7,730 nucleotides of DNA from JBBSHS01 sp038232515 (GTDB taxonomy: Bacteria; Actinomycetota; Acidimicrobiia; Acidimicrobiales; JAUJNH01), in assembly GCA_038232515.1 (NCBI GenBank), contig JBBSHS010000104.1, positions 1-7,730 on the forward strand. The letters are read 5' to 3'. The notes under the pieces were generated by a model. That model saw nothing but the letters and a program-made list of their open reading frames with translations, was not told the origin of the DNA and searched no databases. Below, piece by piece: positions 1 through 6,930 of the stretch (its first letter is position 1; every line of letters begins with the position of its first letter). The position numbers were made by a program, and so were the translations under genes.

Positions 1-141
1 GAGGCCCAGGCCGCTCAGCCCGAGGAGACCGGTCCCCAACCTGACCAGGCGGCTGAGGGCGAGCAGGCCACCGAGCAGGTCGAGGCGGCCGGCGAGGGCG
101 CGGCCAAGGCCGAGAACAACGAGACCGAAGGGAAGGGCTGA
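1..141 (+). CDS. nuoE: C-terminal tail of probable NuoE (complex I 24 kDa-type subunit), 5' end outside window
   Basis: This frame is open from the first base and ends at the TGA at 139-141, giving 46 residues of a longer protein. The visible part is a low-complexity acidic tail made mostly of Ala, Glu, Gln and Gly (it ends NNETEGKG). It contains no part of the thioredoxin-like [2Fe-2S] domain, so its identity rests on position: it ends 2 bases before nuoF, the place of nuoE in almost all bacterial nuo operons. Disordered Ala/Glu-rich C-terminal extensions of NuoE are, to my knowledge, common in high-GC actinobacteria, which fits. If it is NuoE, the protein would hold cluster N1a and pair with NuoF in the NADH dehydrogenase module. 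The tail codons also carry the purine-rich ribosome binding site for nuoF. Confidence 0.65.
   Translation, partial: EAQAAQPEETGPQPDQAAEGEQATEQVEAAGEGAAKAENNETEGKG
131..137 (+). promoter_or_regulatory. Ribosome binding site of nuoF
   Basis: GGAAGGG lies inside the last codons of the upstream gene, with 6 bases between it and the ATG at 144. This supports that start and suggests coupling of nuoE and nuoF translation. Confidence 0.6.
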
Positions 142-143
142 GC

Positions 144-1472
144 ATGACCCCCCCCACCCCGCCGTCCAACGCGCCCACCTCGCCACCCCGCATAGTCACC
201 GCCCACTGGGGTCACCACGACTCGCAGACCCTGAAGAGCTACCTGGACCGCGGTGGGTACGCGGCGCTGCGCCAGGCCGTGTCCATGCACCCCGAGGACG
301 TCACCGCACAGGTGCTGACGGCCAACCTCCTGGGCCGCGGGGGTGCCGGCTTCGAGGCCGGCCGCAAGTGGTCGATGCTGCGCAAGGCGCCGACCCGCTA
401 CCTCGTCGTCAACGGCGACGAGAGCGAGCCGGCCACTTTCAAGGACCACATGCTCATCGAGACCAACCCTCACCAGATCGTCGAGGGGGCGCTGATCACG
501 GCCTATGCCAACCAGGCGACGCAGGCCTTCATCTACGTGCGCGGCGAGTTCGCCCTCGGCATCGAGCGCATGACCGAGGCCGTCAACGAGGCCTACGCCT
601 ACGGAGCCATCGGCAACGACATCTTCGGGTCCGGCTTCTCCATCGACGTCGTCGTGCACAGCGGGGCCGGCGCCTACATCTGTGGCGACGAGACTGGCCT
701 GCTCGAGAGCCTCGAGGGCAAGCGCGGCTTCCCCCGCATCAAGCCGCCCTACTTCCCGGCGGCCATGGGCCTGTACGACGAGCCCACCATCGTCAACAAC
801 GTCGAGACGATGGCGAATATCCCGTGGATACTCACCAACAGCGGCAGTTCCTTCGCCGACCTGGGCGAGGGCCGCTCGACCGGCACCCGCCTTTTCGCGC
901 TGTCCGGCCACGTGAAGAACCCGGGCAACTACGAGGTCGAGATGGTCAAGACCACCTTCCGCCAGCTGATCTTCGATCCCAAGCTGGGCGGCGGAGTCCG
1001 CGACGACCACGCCGTCAAGGCCTTCATTCCCGGAGGGGCATCGTCCTACTGGTTCGGCCCCGACCTGCTCGACACCCCGCTGGGTCAGGAGGAGGTGGGC
1101 AAGCTGGGCTCCATGCTGGGCTCCGGCTCCATCGTGGTCATGGACGACACCACCTGCATGGTGCGGGCCGCCTGGCGGCTGGTGCGGTTCTTCGCCCGCG
1201 AGTCGTGCGGCCAGTGCACGCCCTGCCGTGAGGGTTCGGGCTGGCTCGACAAGATCATGCGCCGGATCGAGGAGGGTTCGGGTCGGGAGGAGGACCTCGA
1301 CCTTCTTCTCGACGTGTGCGACAACATCGCCCCTGGTCTCACCTGGCCCCCCAAGCAGACCACCATCTGCCCCCTGGGCCCGTCCATACCGTCGCCCGTC
1401 CACTCGGCCATCAGGATGTTCCGGGACGAGTTCCTGGTCCACATCAAGGAAGGTGCCTGCCCGTATGCCTAA
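144..1472 (+). CDS. nuoF: NADH-quinone oxidoreductase subunit F (FMN- and NADH-binding, cluster N3)
   Basis: NuoF is the entry point of complex I: it oxidises NADH at a bound FMN and passes electrons to [4Fe-4S] cluster N3. The 442-residue product has the usual length. Visible signatures, in order: the glycine-rich flavin/NADH loop GRGGAGF (64-70) followed by K75-W76; the NADH-binding acidic motif GDESEP with E95; the motif YICGDETGLLESLEG around C180-E183; and the N3 ligands C355, C358, C361 (SCGQCTPC) with the fourth cysteine C409 in TTICPLGPS. The N-terminal 15 or so residues are Pro/Thr/Ser-rich and look disordered. The ATG at 144 lies 2 bases after the upstream stop and has a good ribosome binding site; the gene overlaps nuoG by 8 bases. 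One deviation: the usual GEETALL motif reads GDETGLL here, with D182 in the first acidic position while E183 and E95 are kept. All four N3 cysteines are present, so the subunit looks functional. Confidence 0.97.
   Translation: MTPPTPPSNAPTSPPRIVTAHWGHHDSQTLKSYLDRGGYAALRQAVSMHPEDVTAQVLTANLLGRGGAGFEAGRKWSMLRKAPTRYLVVNGDESEPATFKDHMLIETNPHQIVEGALITAYANQATQAFIYVRGEFALGIERMTEAVNEAYAYGAIGNDIFGSGFSIDVVVHSGAGAYICGDETGLLESLEGKRGFPRIKPPYFPAAMGLYDEPTIVNNVETMANIPWILTNSGSSFADLGEGRSTGTRLFALSGHVKNPGNYEVEMVKTTFRQLIFDPKLGGGVRDDHAVKAFIPGGASSYWFGPDLLDTPLGQEEVGKLGSMLGSGSIVVMDDTTCMVRAAWRLVRFFARESCGQCTPCREGSGWLDKIMRRIEEGSGREEDLDLLLDVCDNIAPGLTWPPKQTTICPLGPSIPSPVHSAIRMFRDEFLVHIKEGACPYA
1446..1453 (+). promoter_or_regulatory. 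Ribosome binding site of nuoG, fixes its start
   Basis: AAGGAAGG sits 11 bases before the ATG at 1465, within the end of nuoF. The nuoG frame is also open far upstream of 1465 (back to 1228), but that part lies inside nuoF. This site, and the ferredoxin-like fold beginning soon after 1465, place the true start at 1465. Confidence 0.55.
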
Positions 1473-4248
1473 GCCCCCTCCGGCTGAGACGGTCACCATC
1501 ACCATCGACGGCCACGACGTGCAGGCCCTCAAGGGTGAGATGATCATCGCCGCCGCCGAGCGGGCCGGCGTCTACATCCCGCGCTTCTGCTACCACCCGC
1601 GCATGAAGCCGGTGGGCATGTGCCGCATGTGCCTGATCGAGCTGGACGGCCCGCGCGGCCCGGCACTGACGCCGGCCTGCTTCGTGCCCGTGGCCGACGG
1701 CCAGAAGATATCCACGACCAGCCCAGGGGTGAAGAAGGTCCAGGACGGGGTGCTCGAGTACCTGCTAATCAACCATCCGCTCGACTGCCCGGTGTGCGAC
1801 AAGGGCGGTGAGTGCCCGCTGCAGGACCAGACGCTGTCCTACGGGCCCGCTGAGACCCGCATGGTGGAAGAGAAGCGCCACTGGGAGAAGCCCATCAACC
1901 TATCCGAGCTGGTGCTGCTCGATCGGGAGCGGTGCATCCAGTGCGCCCGCTGCACCCGCTTCGCGGCCGAGGTGGCAGGCGACCCTCAGATCGACTTCCA
2001 GTCCCGGGCCGACAAGGTCGAGGTCAACATCTTCCCGGGTCAGCCCTTCACCTCGTACTTCTCCGGCAACACGGTGCAGATCTGCCCGGTCGGCGCCCTC
2101 ACGGCGTCGCCCTACCGCTTCCGGGCCCGCCCGTGGGACATCGAGCAGGTGGAGTCCACGTGCACGTCGTGCTCGGTCGGGTGTCGGGTGGCGGTGCAGT
2201 CGTCGTCCAACCGGCTCACCCGCTATCTGGGCCTCGACTCCGAACCGGTGAACCACGGCTGGTTGTGCGACAAGGGCAGGTTCGACTTCGAGGCCGTCAA
2301 CGATGCCCTGCGCATCGCCCACCCGTTGGTGCGCAAGAACGGCGAGCTGGTCGAGGCCAGTTGGGGAGAGGCGCTCGACGCCGCCGCCAAGGGGCTCCGT
2401 GAGGCCCGGGAGCTGCACGGGCCCGACTCCGTCGCCGTCCTCGGCGGGGCCCGCCTGGCCAACGAGGACGCCTACGCCTGGGCCAAGCTGGCCAAGGGCG
2501 TGCTGGGCACCGACAACGTCGACTGCCAGCTGGGTGACGGCCTGCCTGCGGAGGCAGTGCTGGGCCTGCCTCGGGCCACCATCGACGACGCCTGCCACGC
2601 CGACGCCATCATCCTCCTCGGACCGGACCTGAAAGAGGAGCTGCCCATCCTGTACCTGCGACTGCGCGAGGCAGTGGTCGACCATGGTCTGAAGGTGGTC
2701 GAGGTCACGCCCCGGCTCAGCGGCTTCACCCCCTACGCGGCAGTAACCCTGCCCCATCTGGCCGGGGAGACGGCCGCCGTCGTGAGCAGCCTGATCGGCC
2801 AGACGACTCCGGGCGATGCGGTCGGGGGCGTGCCCGCCGGGTACCTGGCCCGGGCCCGGGAGATGCTGGCCGGGGCAGAGGACATCGTCGTGGTACTGGG
2901 CCGCCAGTCACTGGCGGACTCCGCCGACCACACCGCCGCCGCCGCCTCTGCCATCCACGAAGCCGACGCCGGGATCAGGTTCCTTCCCGCCCTGCGCCGG
3001 GCCAACGTCATGGGCGCCCTCGACATGGGCCTCGCCCCGGGCCTCCTGCCCGGTTCGGTGACGCTGGAGGACGGTCGGGAGTGGTACACGGCGGCGTGGG
3101 GCTCGGTCCCCCCGGGGAGGGGGCTCGATGCCCTCGGCATCTGCCGGCAGGCGGCCAGCGCCAAGGTGCAGGGAATGATCCTTCTGGGCGCAGACCCGAT
3201 GGCCGACCTGCCTGACCGCGAACTGGCCCGCCGGGCCCTGACCGGTGCCGGCTTCGTGGTGGCGGTCGACACGTTCCTCACGGCATCGGTGGCGCAGGCC
3301 GACGTGGTGCTGCCCGCGGCCATGTACAGCGAACGACCGGGTACCACGACCAACCTCGAGGGCCGCGTCACCCGACTGGGCCAGAAGATCGTGCCGCCGG
3401 GCGTGGCATGGCCCGACTGGATGATCGCCGTCGAGCTGGCCGAGGCGCTGGGTGCCGACCTGGGGGTCGAGACCATCGAGGAGCTCTTCGACGAGATCGC
3501 CATGCTGGCGCCGAGCCACGCCGGGCTCACCCGGGCCGTGCTGGATTCCCGTGGTCACCGCGACGGGGTCGTCGTGCCGCTGGCTCCCCACGTGGCGACC
3601 GGGTCGCCACCGAGCAGCGGCGACACCGGCGAGATGGCCCTGCAGGACGACGCGCCAGGGGTCCGGCCTGTCGATCCCATGTCGACGCCCGGGGTGGCCG
3701 CAGCCGAAGCCCACGCCGTGCCCGTCACGGCCGTGGCCATGGACGAGCGGGTGGCAGGCGGGTCGGACAACGACGGCGACAACGACGGGTCCACCGGTGA
3801 CGGCCAGGCCGGTGCACAGACCGGCCGGCCGGCCACGATCGAGCGTGCCGCCCCGGCGATGCCTTCCCCGGTAGTGCTCAGCGGCTTCCAGACGACGGCC
3901 ATCAGCCCGCCCAAGCCGGACCGGTACAGCCTGCGCCTGGTCTCGGCCCGTTCTCTGTACGACGGCGGCACCCTGGTCGCCCACTCGCCCCATCTGGCCG
4001 GGCTGGCCGCTCCCGCCTCGGTGCACGTCCACCCGAGCGAGTTGGCCCGGCTGGGGTTGTCGTCGGGGGCTTCGGCGCGGGTCGTCAGCGCCCGGACGAC
4101 CACCACTATGGTCGTCGAAGTCGACCCCACCGTGCCCATGGGCGCCGCCTTCGTGTCCTGGAACGGCGCCGGGGCCACGGTGGTGGCCGGCGACCTCATA
4201 GACGCCGCCAGCCCGGTCACCGACATCCGACTCGAAACCCTGTCGTGA
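1465..4248 (+). CDS. nuoG: NADH-quinone oxidoreductase subunit G (multi-cluster 75 kDa-type subunit with N7)
   Basis: NuoG relays electrons from NuoF toward NuoI along a chain of iron-sulfur clusters. The 927-residue product shows, in order: a ferredoxin-like domain with C42, C53, C56 and C72 for [2Fe-2S] N1b; the His-Cys motif H104, C108, C111, C117 for N5; C157, C160, C163 and C207 for N4; and C233, C236, C240 and C268 for the extra cluster N7, which some bacteria keep and mitochondria lack. From about 275 to 705 there is a molybdopterin-oxidoreductase-like body, and from about 820 to the end a C-terminal molydopterin-binding-like domain. Between these lies a low-complexity linker (about 710-815) with an Asp/Gly-rich stretch at 768-780. 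In complex I this body has lost catalytic molybdenum function and serves a structural role. The start overlaps the nuoF end by 8 bases. The protein is at the long end for NuoG, largely because of the linker. Confidence 0.96.
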   Translation: MPKPPPAETVTITIDGHDVQALKGEMIIAAAERAGVYIPRFCYHPRMKPVGMCRMCLIELDGPRGPALTPACFVPVADGQKISTTSPGVKKVQDGVLEYLLINHPLDCPVCDKGGECPLQDQTLSYGPAETRMVEEKRHWEKPINLSELVLLDRERCIQCARCTRFAAEVAGDPQIDFQSRADKVEVNIFPGQPFTSYFSGNTVQICPVGALTASPYRFRARPWDIEQVESTCTSCSVGCRVAVQSSSNRLTRYLGLDSEPVNHGWLCDKGRFDFEAVNDALRIAHPLVRKNGELVEASWGEALDAAAKGLREARELHGPDSVAVLGGARLANEDAYAWAKLAKGVLGTDNVDCQLGDGLPAEAVLGLPRATIDDACHADAIILLGPDLKEELPILYLRLREAVVDHGLKVVEVTPRLSGFTPYAAVTLPHLAGETAAVVSSLIGQTTPGDAVGGVPAGYLARAREMLAGAEDIVVVLGRQSLADSADHTAAAASAIHEADAGIRFLPALRRANVMGALDMGLAPGLLPGSVTLEDGREWYTAAWGSVPPGRGLDALGICRQAASAKVQGMILLGADPMADLPDRELARRALTGAGFVVAVDTFLTASVAQADVVLPAAMYSERPGTTTNLEGRVTRLGQKIVPPGVAWPDWMIAVELAEALGADLGVETIEELFDEIAMLAPSHAGLTRAVLDSRGHRDGVVVPLAPHVATGSPPSSGDTGEMALQDDAPGVRPVDPMSTPGVAAAEAHAVPVTAVAMDERVAGGSDNDGDNDGSTGDGQAGAQTGRPATIERAAPAMPSPVVLSGFQTTAISPPKPDRYSLRLVSARSLYDGGTLVAHSPHLAGLAAPASVHVHPSELARLGLSSGASARVVSARTTTTMVVEVDPTVPMGAAFVSWNGAGATVVAGDLIDAASPVTDIRLETLS
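3766..3789 (+). repeat. Two tandem 12-base units inside nuoG encoding DNDG-DNDG
   Basis: GACAACGACGGC occurs at 3766-3777 and again at 3778-3789 with only the last base changed (C to G). In the nuoG frame each unit encodes Asp-Asn-Asp-Gly (residues 768-775). The repeat lies in the linker between the molybdopterin-like body and the C-terminal domain, and looks like a local duplication. Confidence 0.8.
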
Positions 4249-4334
4249 CCGTGTGCCAGGCTGAGCTTCGATGAACGGTCCCGGAGTCTGTCCATGAGCT
4301 GGCTGGGCCGGGCCCGTGCAGCGAGGGAGGGGCG
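4249..4334 (+). other. nuoG-nuoH intergenic gap tiled by three overlapping mini-ORFs
   Basis: Every other junction from nuoE to nuoK overlaps or is 2 bases apart, but 86 bases lie here. A GTG at 4251 opens a 7-codon frame ending TGA 4272-4274. That stop overlaps an ATG at 4271 in an ATGA. The second frame has 8 codons and ends TGA 4295-4297, overlapping an ATG at 4294, again as ATGA. The third frame encodes MSWLGRARAAREGR, and its TGA at 4336-4338 overlaps the nuoH GTG as GTGA. The third frame has GGAG at 4283-4286, 7 bases before its ATG. A small GC hairpin (GGGC 4305-4308, GCCC 4312-4315) precedes the nuoH ribosome binding site. No terminator-like T run is present. Whether any mini-ORF is translated is unknown. 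Confidence 0.3.
4326..4330 (+). promoter_or_regulatory. Ribosome binding site of nuoH, favours the GTG start
   Basis: GGAGG lies 4 bases before the GTG at 4335 and 16 bases before the next in-frame ATG at 4347. The spacing to the GTG is slightly short, but that to the ATG is far too long, so the GTG is the better start. The two choices differ by only four residues. Confidence 0.55.
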
Positions 4335-5567
4335 GTGAACGCGCTGATGGCCGCCGGCGACCCGCTGTTCTCCAAGGGCGTGGACCTGGCCGTCATCCTC
4401 ATCGTCGTGCTCAAATGCGTCCTCACCTTCACCGTCGCCCTCGTCAGCGTGATGCTGATGGTGTGGTTCGAGCGGCGGGTCATCGCCTTCATGGCCAACC
4501 GGGTCGGGCCCAACCGGGCCGGACCGGCGGGCCTGTTCCAGACGCTGGCCGACGGCATCAAGCTGTTCTTCAAAGAACCCGTGCACCCCGACAAGGCCGA
4601 CCGTGGCGTCTACGGGATGGCCCCTTATCTCGTCCTCGTGCCCGCCCTCGTCAGCTTCTCGGTCATCCCCTTCTCCGTGCGTCCCGTGCACATCTTCGGC
4701 CACGACACCTACCTGCAACTGGCCGACCCGCCCATCGGCATCCTGCTGGTGCTGGCCATGTCGTCGATCGCCGTGTACGGCGTGATGCTGGCCGGCTGGT
4801 CGTCAGGTTCCAAGTACCCGCTGCTGGGCGGGGTGCGGGCCAGCGCCCAGATGGTGAGCTACGAGGCCGCTCTCGGCCTCAGCGTGGCCGCCGTCGTGCT
4901 GTACACGGGCTCGCTGTACACCAGCGACATCGTCGAGAACCAGGCCGTGGGCGTCGGGGCCCTGCACCTGCTACCCAACTGGAACCTCGTCCGGCTGGGC
5001 CTGGTGCCCTTCGTCATCTTCACCATCGCCGCTCTGGCCGAGATCGAGCGGCCGCCCTTCGACCTGCTGGAAGCGGAATCCGAGCTGGTGGCCGGCTTCA
5101 ACACCGAGTACAGCTCCATCGGCTTCGCCCTGTTCTACCTGGCCTCGTACCTGAACCTGGTGACGATGGCGGGCGTCATCGTGACCCTCTTCCTGGGCGG
5201 TCCTGCCGGTCCGCGGATCATCGGCCCTGAATGGCTCTGGGGCCTCGTCTGGTTCTTTGCCAAGATGCTGGTGTTCCTGTTCGGGGCCGTATGGCTGAGG
5301 GGGACGCTGCCCCGTTTCCGCTACGACCAGCTGATGGACCTTGGCTGGAAGCGGCTTCTCCCCCTGTCGCTCGGATGGCTGCTGCTGGTGGCCTCGCTGC
5401 TGGCCACCGACGGCGACAGCGCCGGCCGGCGCACGTTCGTCGTCGGCACCATTGCGGTGCTGGGCATCGTCGTCTACGTCGGCCTGCTGCGGGCGCTCGC
5501 CGTCGGCCGCCAGGTCGGTGAGCTCGACGACTCCATAGAACCGAAGCGTGCGAGAAGGGCGGCCTGA
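4335..5567 (+). CDS. nuoH: NADH-quinone oxidoreductase subunit H (membrane subunit forming the quinone site)
   Basis: NuoH (ND1 homologue) anchors the peripheral arm to the membrane arm and forms most of the quinone chamber. The 410-residue product has about eight to nine hydrophobic segments, beginning around residues 17-44. Family hallmarks are clear: FERRVIAFMANRVGPNRAGP (45-64) and the following FQTLADGIKLFFKE loop; the GWSSGSKYPLLGGVRASAQM loop; the acidic loop AEIERPPFDLLEAESELV with E236, E238, D243, E246, E248 and E250; and RGTLPRFRYDQLMDLGWK near the C-terminal third. These charged loops couple quinone reduction to proton movement in known structures. The GTG start has GGAGG upstream. 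The last residues are a basic cytoplasmic end (KRARRAA). The TGA shares its A with the nuoI ATG (TGATG), which suggests translational coupling. Nothing appears broken. Confidence 0.97.
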   Translation: MNALMAAGDPLFSKGVDLAVILIVVLKCVLTFTVALVSVMLMVWFERRVIAFMANRVGPNRAGPAGLFQTLADGIKLFFKEPVHPDKADRGVYGMAPYLVLVPALVSFSVIPFSVRPVHIFGHDTYLQLADPPIGILLVLAMSSIAVYGVMLAGWSSGSKYPLLGGVRASAQMVSYEAALGLSVAAVVLYTGSLYTSDIVENQAVGVGALHLLPNWNLVRLGLVPFVIFTIAALAEIERPPFDLLEAESELVAGFNTEYSSIGFALFYLASYLNLVTMAGVIVTLFLGGPAGPRIIGPEWLWGLVWFFAKMLVFLFGAVWLRGTLPRFRYDQLMDLGWKRLLPLSLGWLLLVASLLATDGDSAGRRTFVVGTIAVLGIVVYVGLLRALAVGRQVGELDDSIEPKRARRAA

Positions 5568-6328
5568 TGGGCTTCTTCAAGGGCTTCGCCATCACCAGCA
5601 AGGTCCTGGTGGCCGAGTCGAAGGTCACCTTCTCCTATCCCGACGAGAAGCGGCCCAAGGCCGAACGCTTCCACGGCCGTCACGTGCTCAACCGGTACGA
5701 CGACGGCATGGAGAAGTGCATCGGCTGTGAGCTGTGCGCCGGCGTGTGCCCGGCCCGGTGCATCTACGTGCGGGGCGAGGACAACCTGCCCGACGCCCCT
5801 GTCAGCCCGGGGGAACGGTTCGGCTTCGTCTACGAGATCAACTTCCTGCGCTGCATCCACTGTGACATGTGCGTCGAGGCCTGTCCCACCGAGGCCATCA
5901 CCGAGTCCAAGCTGTTCGAGTTCTCCTTCACCAACCGCGAGGATGCCATCTACACCAAGGAAGAGCTGCTGGTGGACGACGACGGCAGCCCCAAAGAGCT
6001 GCCCTGGGAGGACTGGCGGGGCACCAGCGTGGCCAACACCTCGGCGTGGATGCGGGCCACGTCGCCCGGCGGCGATGCCGACTTCACCGGACGGGTCCAG
6101 TGGTCGACCGAGCTGGGTTGGGGGACTCGGCCGCCGGAGCAGGCCCAGGGCGCCGAAGGTGCCGCCGACCGGGCTGACAAGGGCGACCTCACCATCGCCG
6201 GCGTGCAGCACAATGCCGTGGTCGGCGCCCAGCGCGGCCACCGCCACCACTCGGCTGACGGCGGGAACGGCCACGCCGGACACGGCGCTCCGAGCGAACC
6301 CGTCACTCCGCCGGGCTCGGGCCACTGA
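5567..6328 (+). CDS. nuoI: NADH-quinone oxidoreductase subunit I (8Fe ferredoxin-type, N6a/N6b) with long His-rich tail
   Basis: NuoI carries the two [4Fe-4S] clusters N6a and N6b that hand electrons toward the quinone-linked cluster N2. Of 253 residues, the first 135 or so are the conserved subunit: an amphipathic N-terminus, C51-IG-C54-EL-C57-AGV-C61-P and C96-IH-C99-DM-C102-VEA-C106-P, each set giving three ligands of one cluster and the fourth of the other. Typical NuoI proteins run about 160-200 residues. Here an acidic/Trp-containing stretch (136-190) is followed by an Ala/Gly-rich low-complexity tail with seven histidines (H215, H225, H227, H228, H236, H239, H253). The function of this tail is unknown; metal binding is a guess. 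The ATG overlaps the nuoH stop by one base, with GAGAAGGG at 5552-5559. The end overlaps nuoJ by one base. An additional C65 follows the first motif. Confidence 0.96.
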   Translation: MGFFKGFAITSKVLVAESKVTFSYPDEKRPKAERFHGRHVLNRYDDGMEKCIGCELCAGVCPARCIYVRGEDNLPDAPVSPGERFGFVYEINFLRCIHCDMCVEACPTEAITESKLFEFSFTNREDAIYTKEELLVDDDGSPKELPWEDWRGTSVANTSAWMRATSPGGDADFTGRVQWSTELGWGTRPPEQAQGAEGAADRADKGDLTIAGVQHNAVVGAQRGHRHHSADGGNGHAGHGAPSEPVTPPGSGH

Positions 6329-6930
6329 TGCTCGCCGTGCTCGCACTGCTCCAACAGGTTGGCTTCGCCGATCTCCTCGTGTTCGTCGTCGCCGGCGCCA
6401 CGGTCCTGGCCGGCGCCCTGGGCGTCGTCCTGTCCCGTAATCCGGTGCACGCCGCCCTGTCGCTCGTGGTCACCCTGTTCGGGGTGGCCATCCTGTTCGT
6501 GTCCGAGCAGGCCCAGTTCCTGGCTGTGGTGCAGGTGATCGTCTACGCCGGTGCCATCGTCGTGCTGTTCCTGTTCGTGATCATGCTGCTGGGGGTGGAC
6601 AAGAGCGAGGCCATCGAAGCCGAACCCCTGACCGCGCAACGACCGGTGGCCATCCTGCTCGGCTTGCTGCTCCTGGCCGAGCTCGGCCTGCTGGCCGGCG
6701 TCCACTTCGGCCACATCGCCGACCCGGCGCTGCAGCCCGGCATCAACGCCGTCGACACCCACCAGCAGAACGTGGCCCAGCTGGCCCAGGTGATCTTCAC
6801 CCGCTACCTGTTCCCCTTCGAAGCGACCTCGGTGTTGCTCGTCATCGCCGTGGTCGGCGCCGTCGTGCTGGCTCGCCGTCCCGACTCGGTCGGCCGGGCC
6901 GAGCACGAGATGGAAGAGGTGTCGACGTGA
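6328..6930 (+). CDS. nuoJ: NADH-quinone oxidoreductase subunit J (membrane subunit, ND6 homologue)
   Basis: NuoJ sits between NuoH and NuoK in the membrane arm and helps connect the quinone site to the proton channels. The 200-residue product has about five hydrophobic segments (roughly 12-34, 41-58, 65-88, 105-126 and 166-182). The best family signature is EQAQFLAVVQVIVYAGAIVV (60-79) with the following LFLFVIML, corresponding to the third transmembrane helix, whose pi-bulge changes conformation in structures of the complex. The conserved LSRNPVHAALSLV at 35-47 is also present. The C-terminal tail (183-200) is charged and cytoplasmic. The ATG overlaps the nuoI stop by one base (TGATG), and no clear Shine-Dalgarno sequence precedes it, so translation probably depends on ribosomes finishing nuoI. 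Its TGA overlaps the nuoK GTG by four bases. Confidence 0.95.
   Translation: MLAVLALLQQVGFADLLVFVVAGATVLAGALGVVLSRNPVHAALSLVVTLFGVAILFVSEQAQFLAVVQVIVYAGAIVVLFLFVIMLLGVDKSEAIEAEPLTAQRPVAILLGLLLLAELGLLAGVHFGHIADPALQPGINAVDTHQQNVAQLAQVIFTRYLFPFEATSVLLVIAVVGAVVLARRPDSVGRAEHEMEEVST
6912..6919 (+). promoter_or_regulatory. Ribosome binding site of nuoK, supports the GTG start
   Basis: GGAAGAGG lies 7 bases before the GTG at 6927. I see no ATG or GTG between there and the first conserved residues, so this site supports an N-terminally extended NuoK. Confidence 0.6.

Noticed and set aside
148..155. Run of eight C just after the nuoF ATG, a possible slippage or sequencing-error site
   Set aside because: The frame is consistent from this ATG into a complete NuoF, so no frameshift is needed; programmed slippage has no supporting signal.
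1228..1464. Upstream extension of the nuoG frame into nuoF
   Set aside because: The extension is Arg/Ser/Pro-rich shadow sequence inside nuoF. The ferredoxin-like domain begins shortly after the ATG at 1465, which has its own ribosome binding site.
15..1547. Very long open frame on the minus strand opposite nuoF (510 codons), and similar long antisense frames at 1900-2757, 2908-4032, 3555-4718, 5474-6346 and 5950-6906
   Set aside because: These are antisense shadows caused by high GC. The proteins are low-complexity (Gly/Ala/Asp/His/Gln-rich) with no recognisable domain, whereas the + strand frames carry full complex I motifs.
1465..4248. Reading nuoG as a formate dehydrogenase or other active molybdopterin enzyme
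   Set aside because: The cluster pattern N1b, N5, N4, N7 and the position between nuoF and nuoH are those of NuoG.
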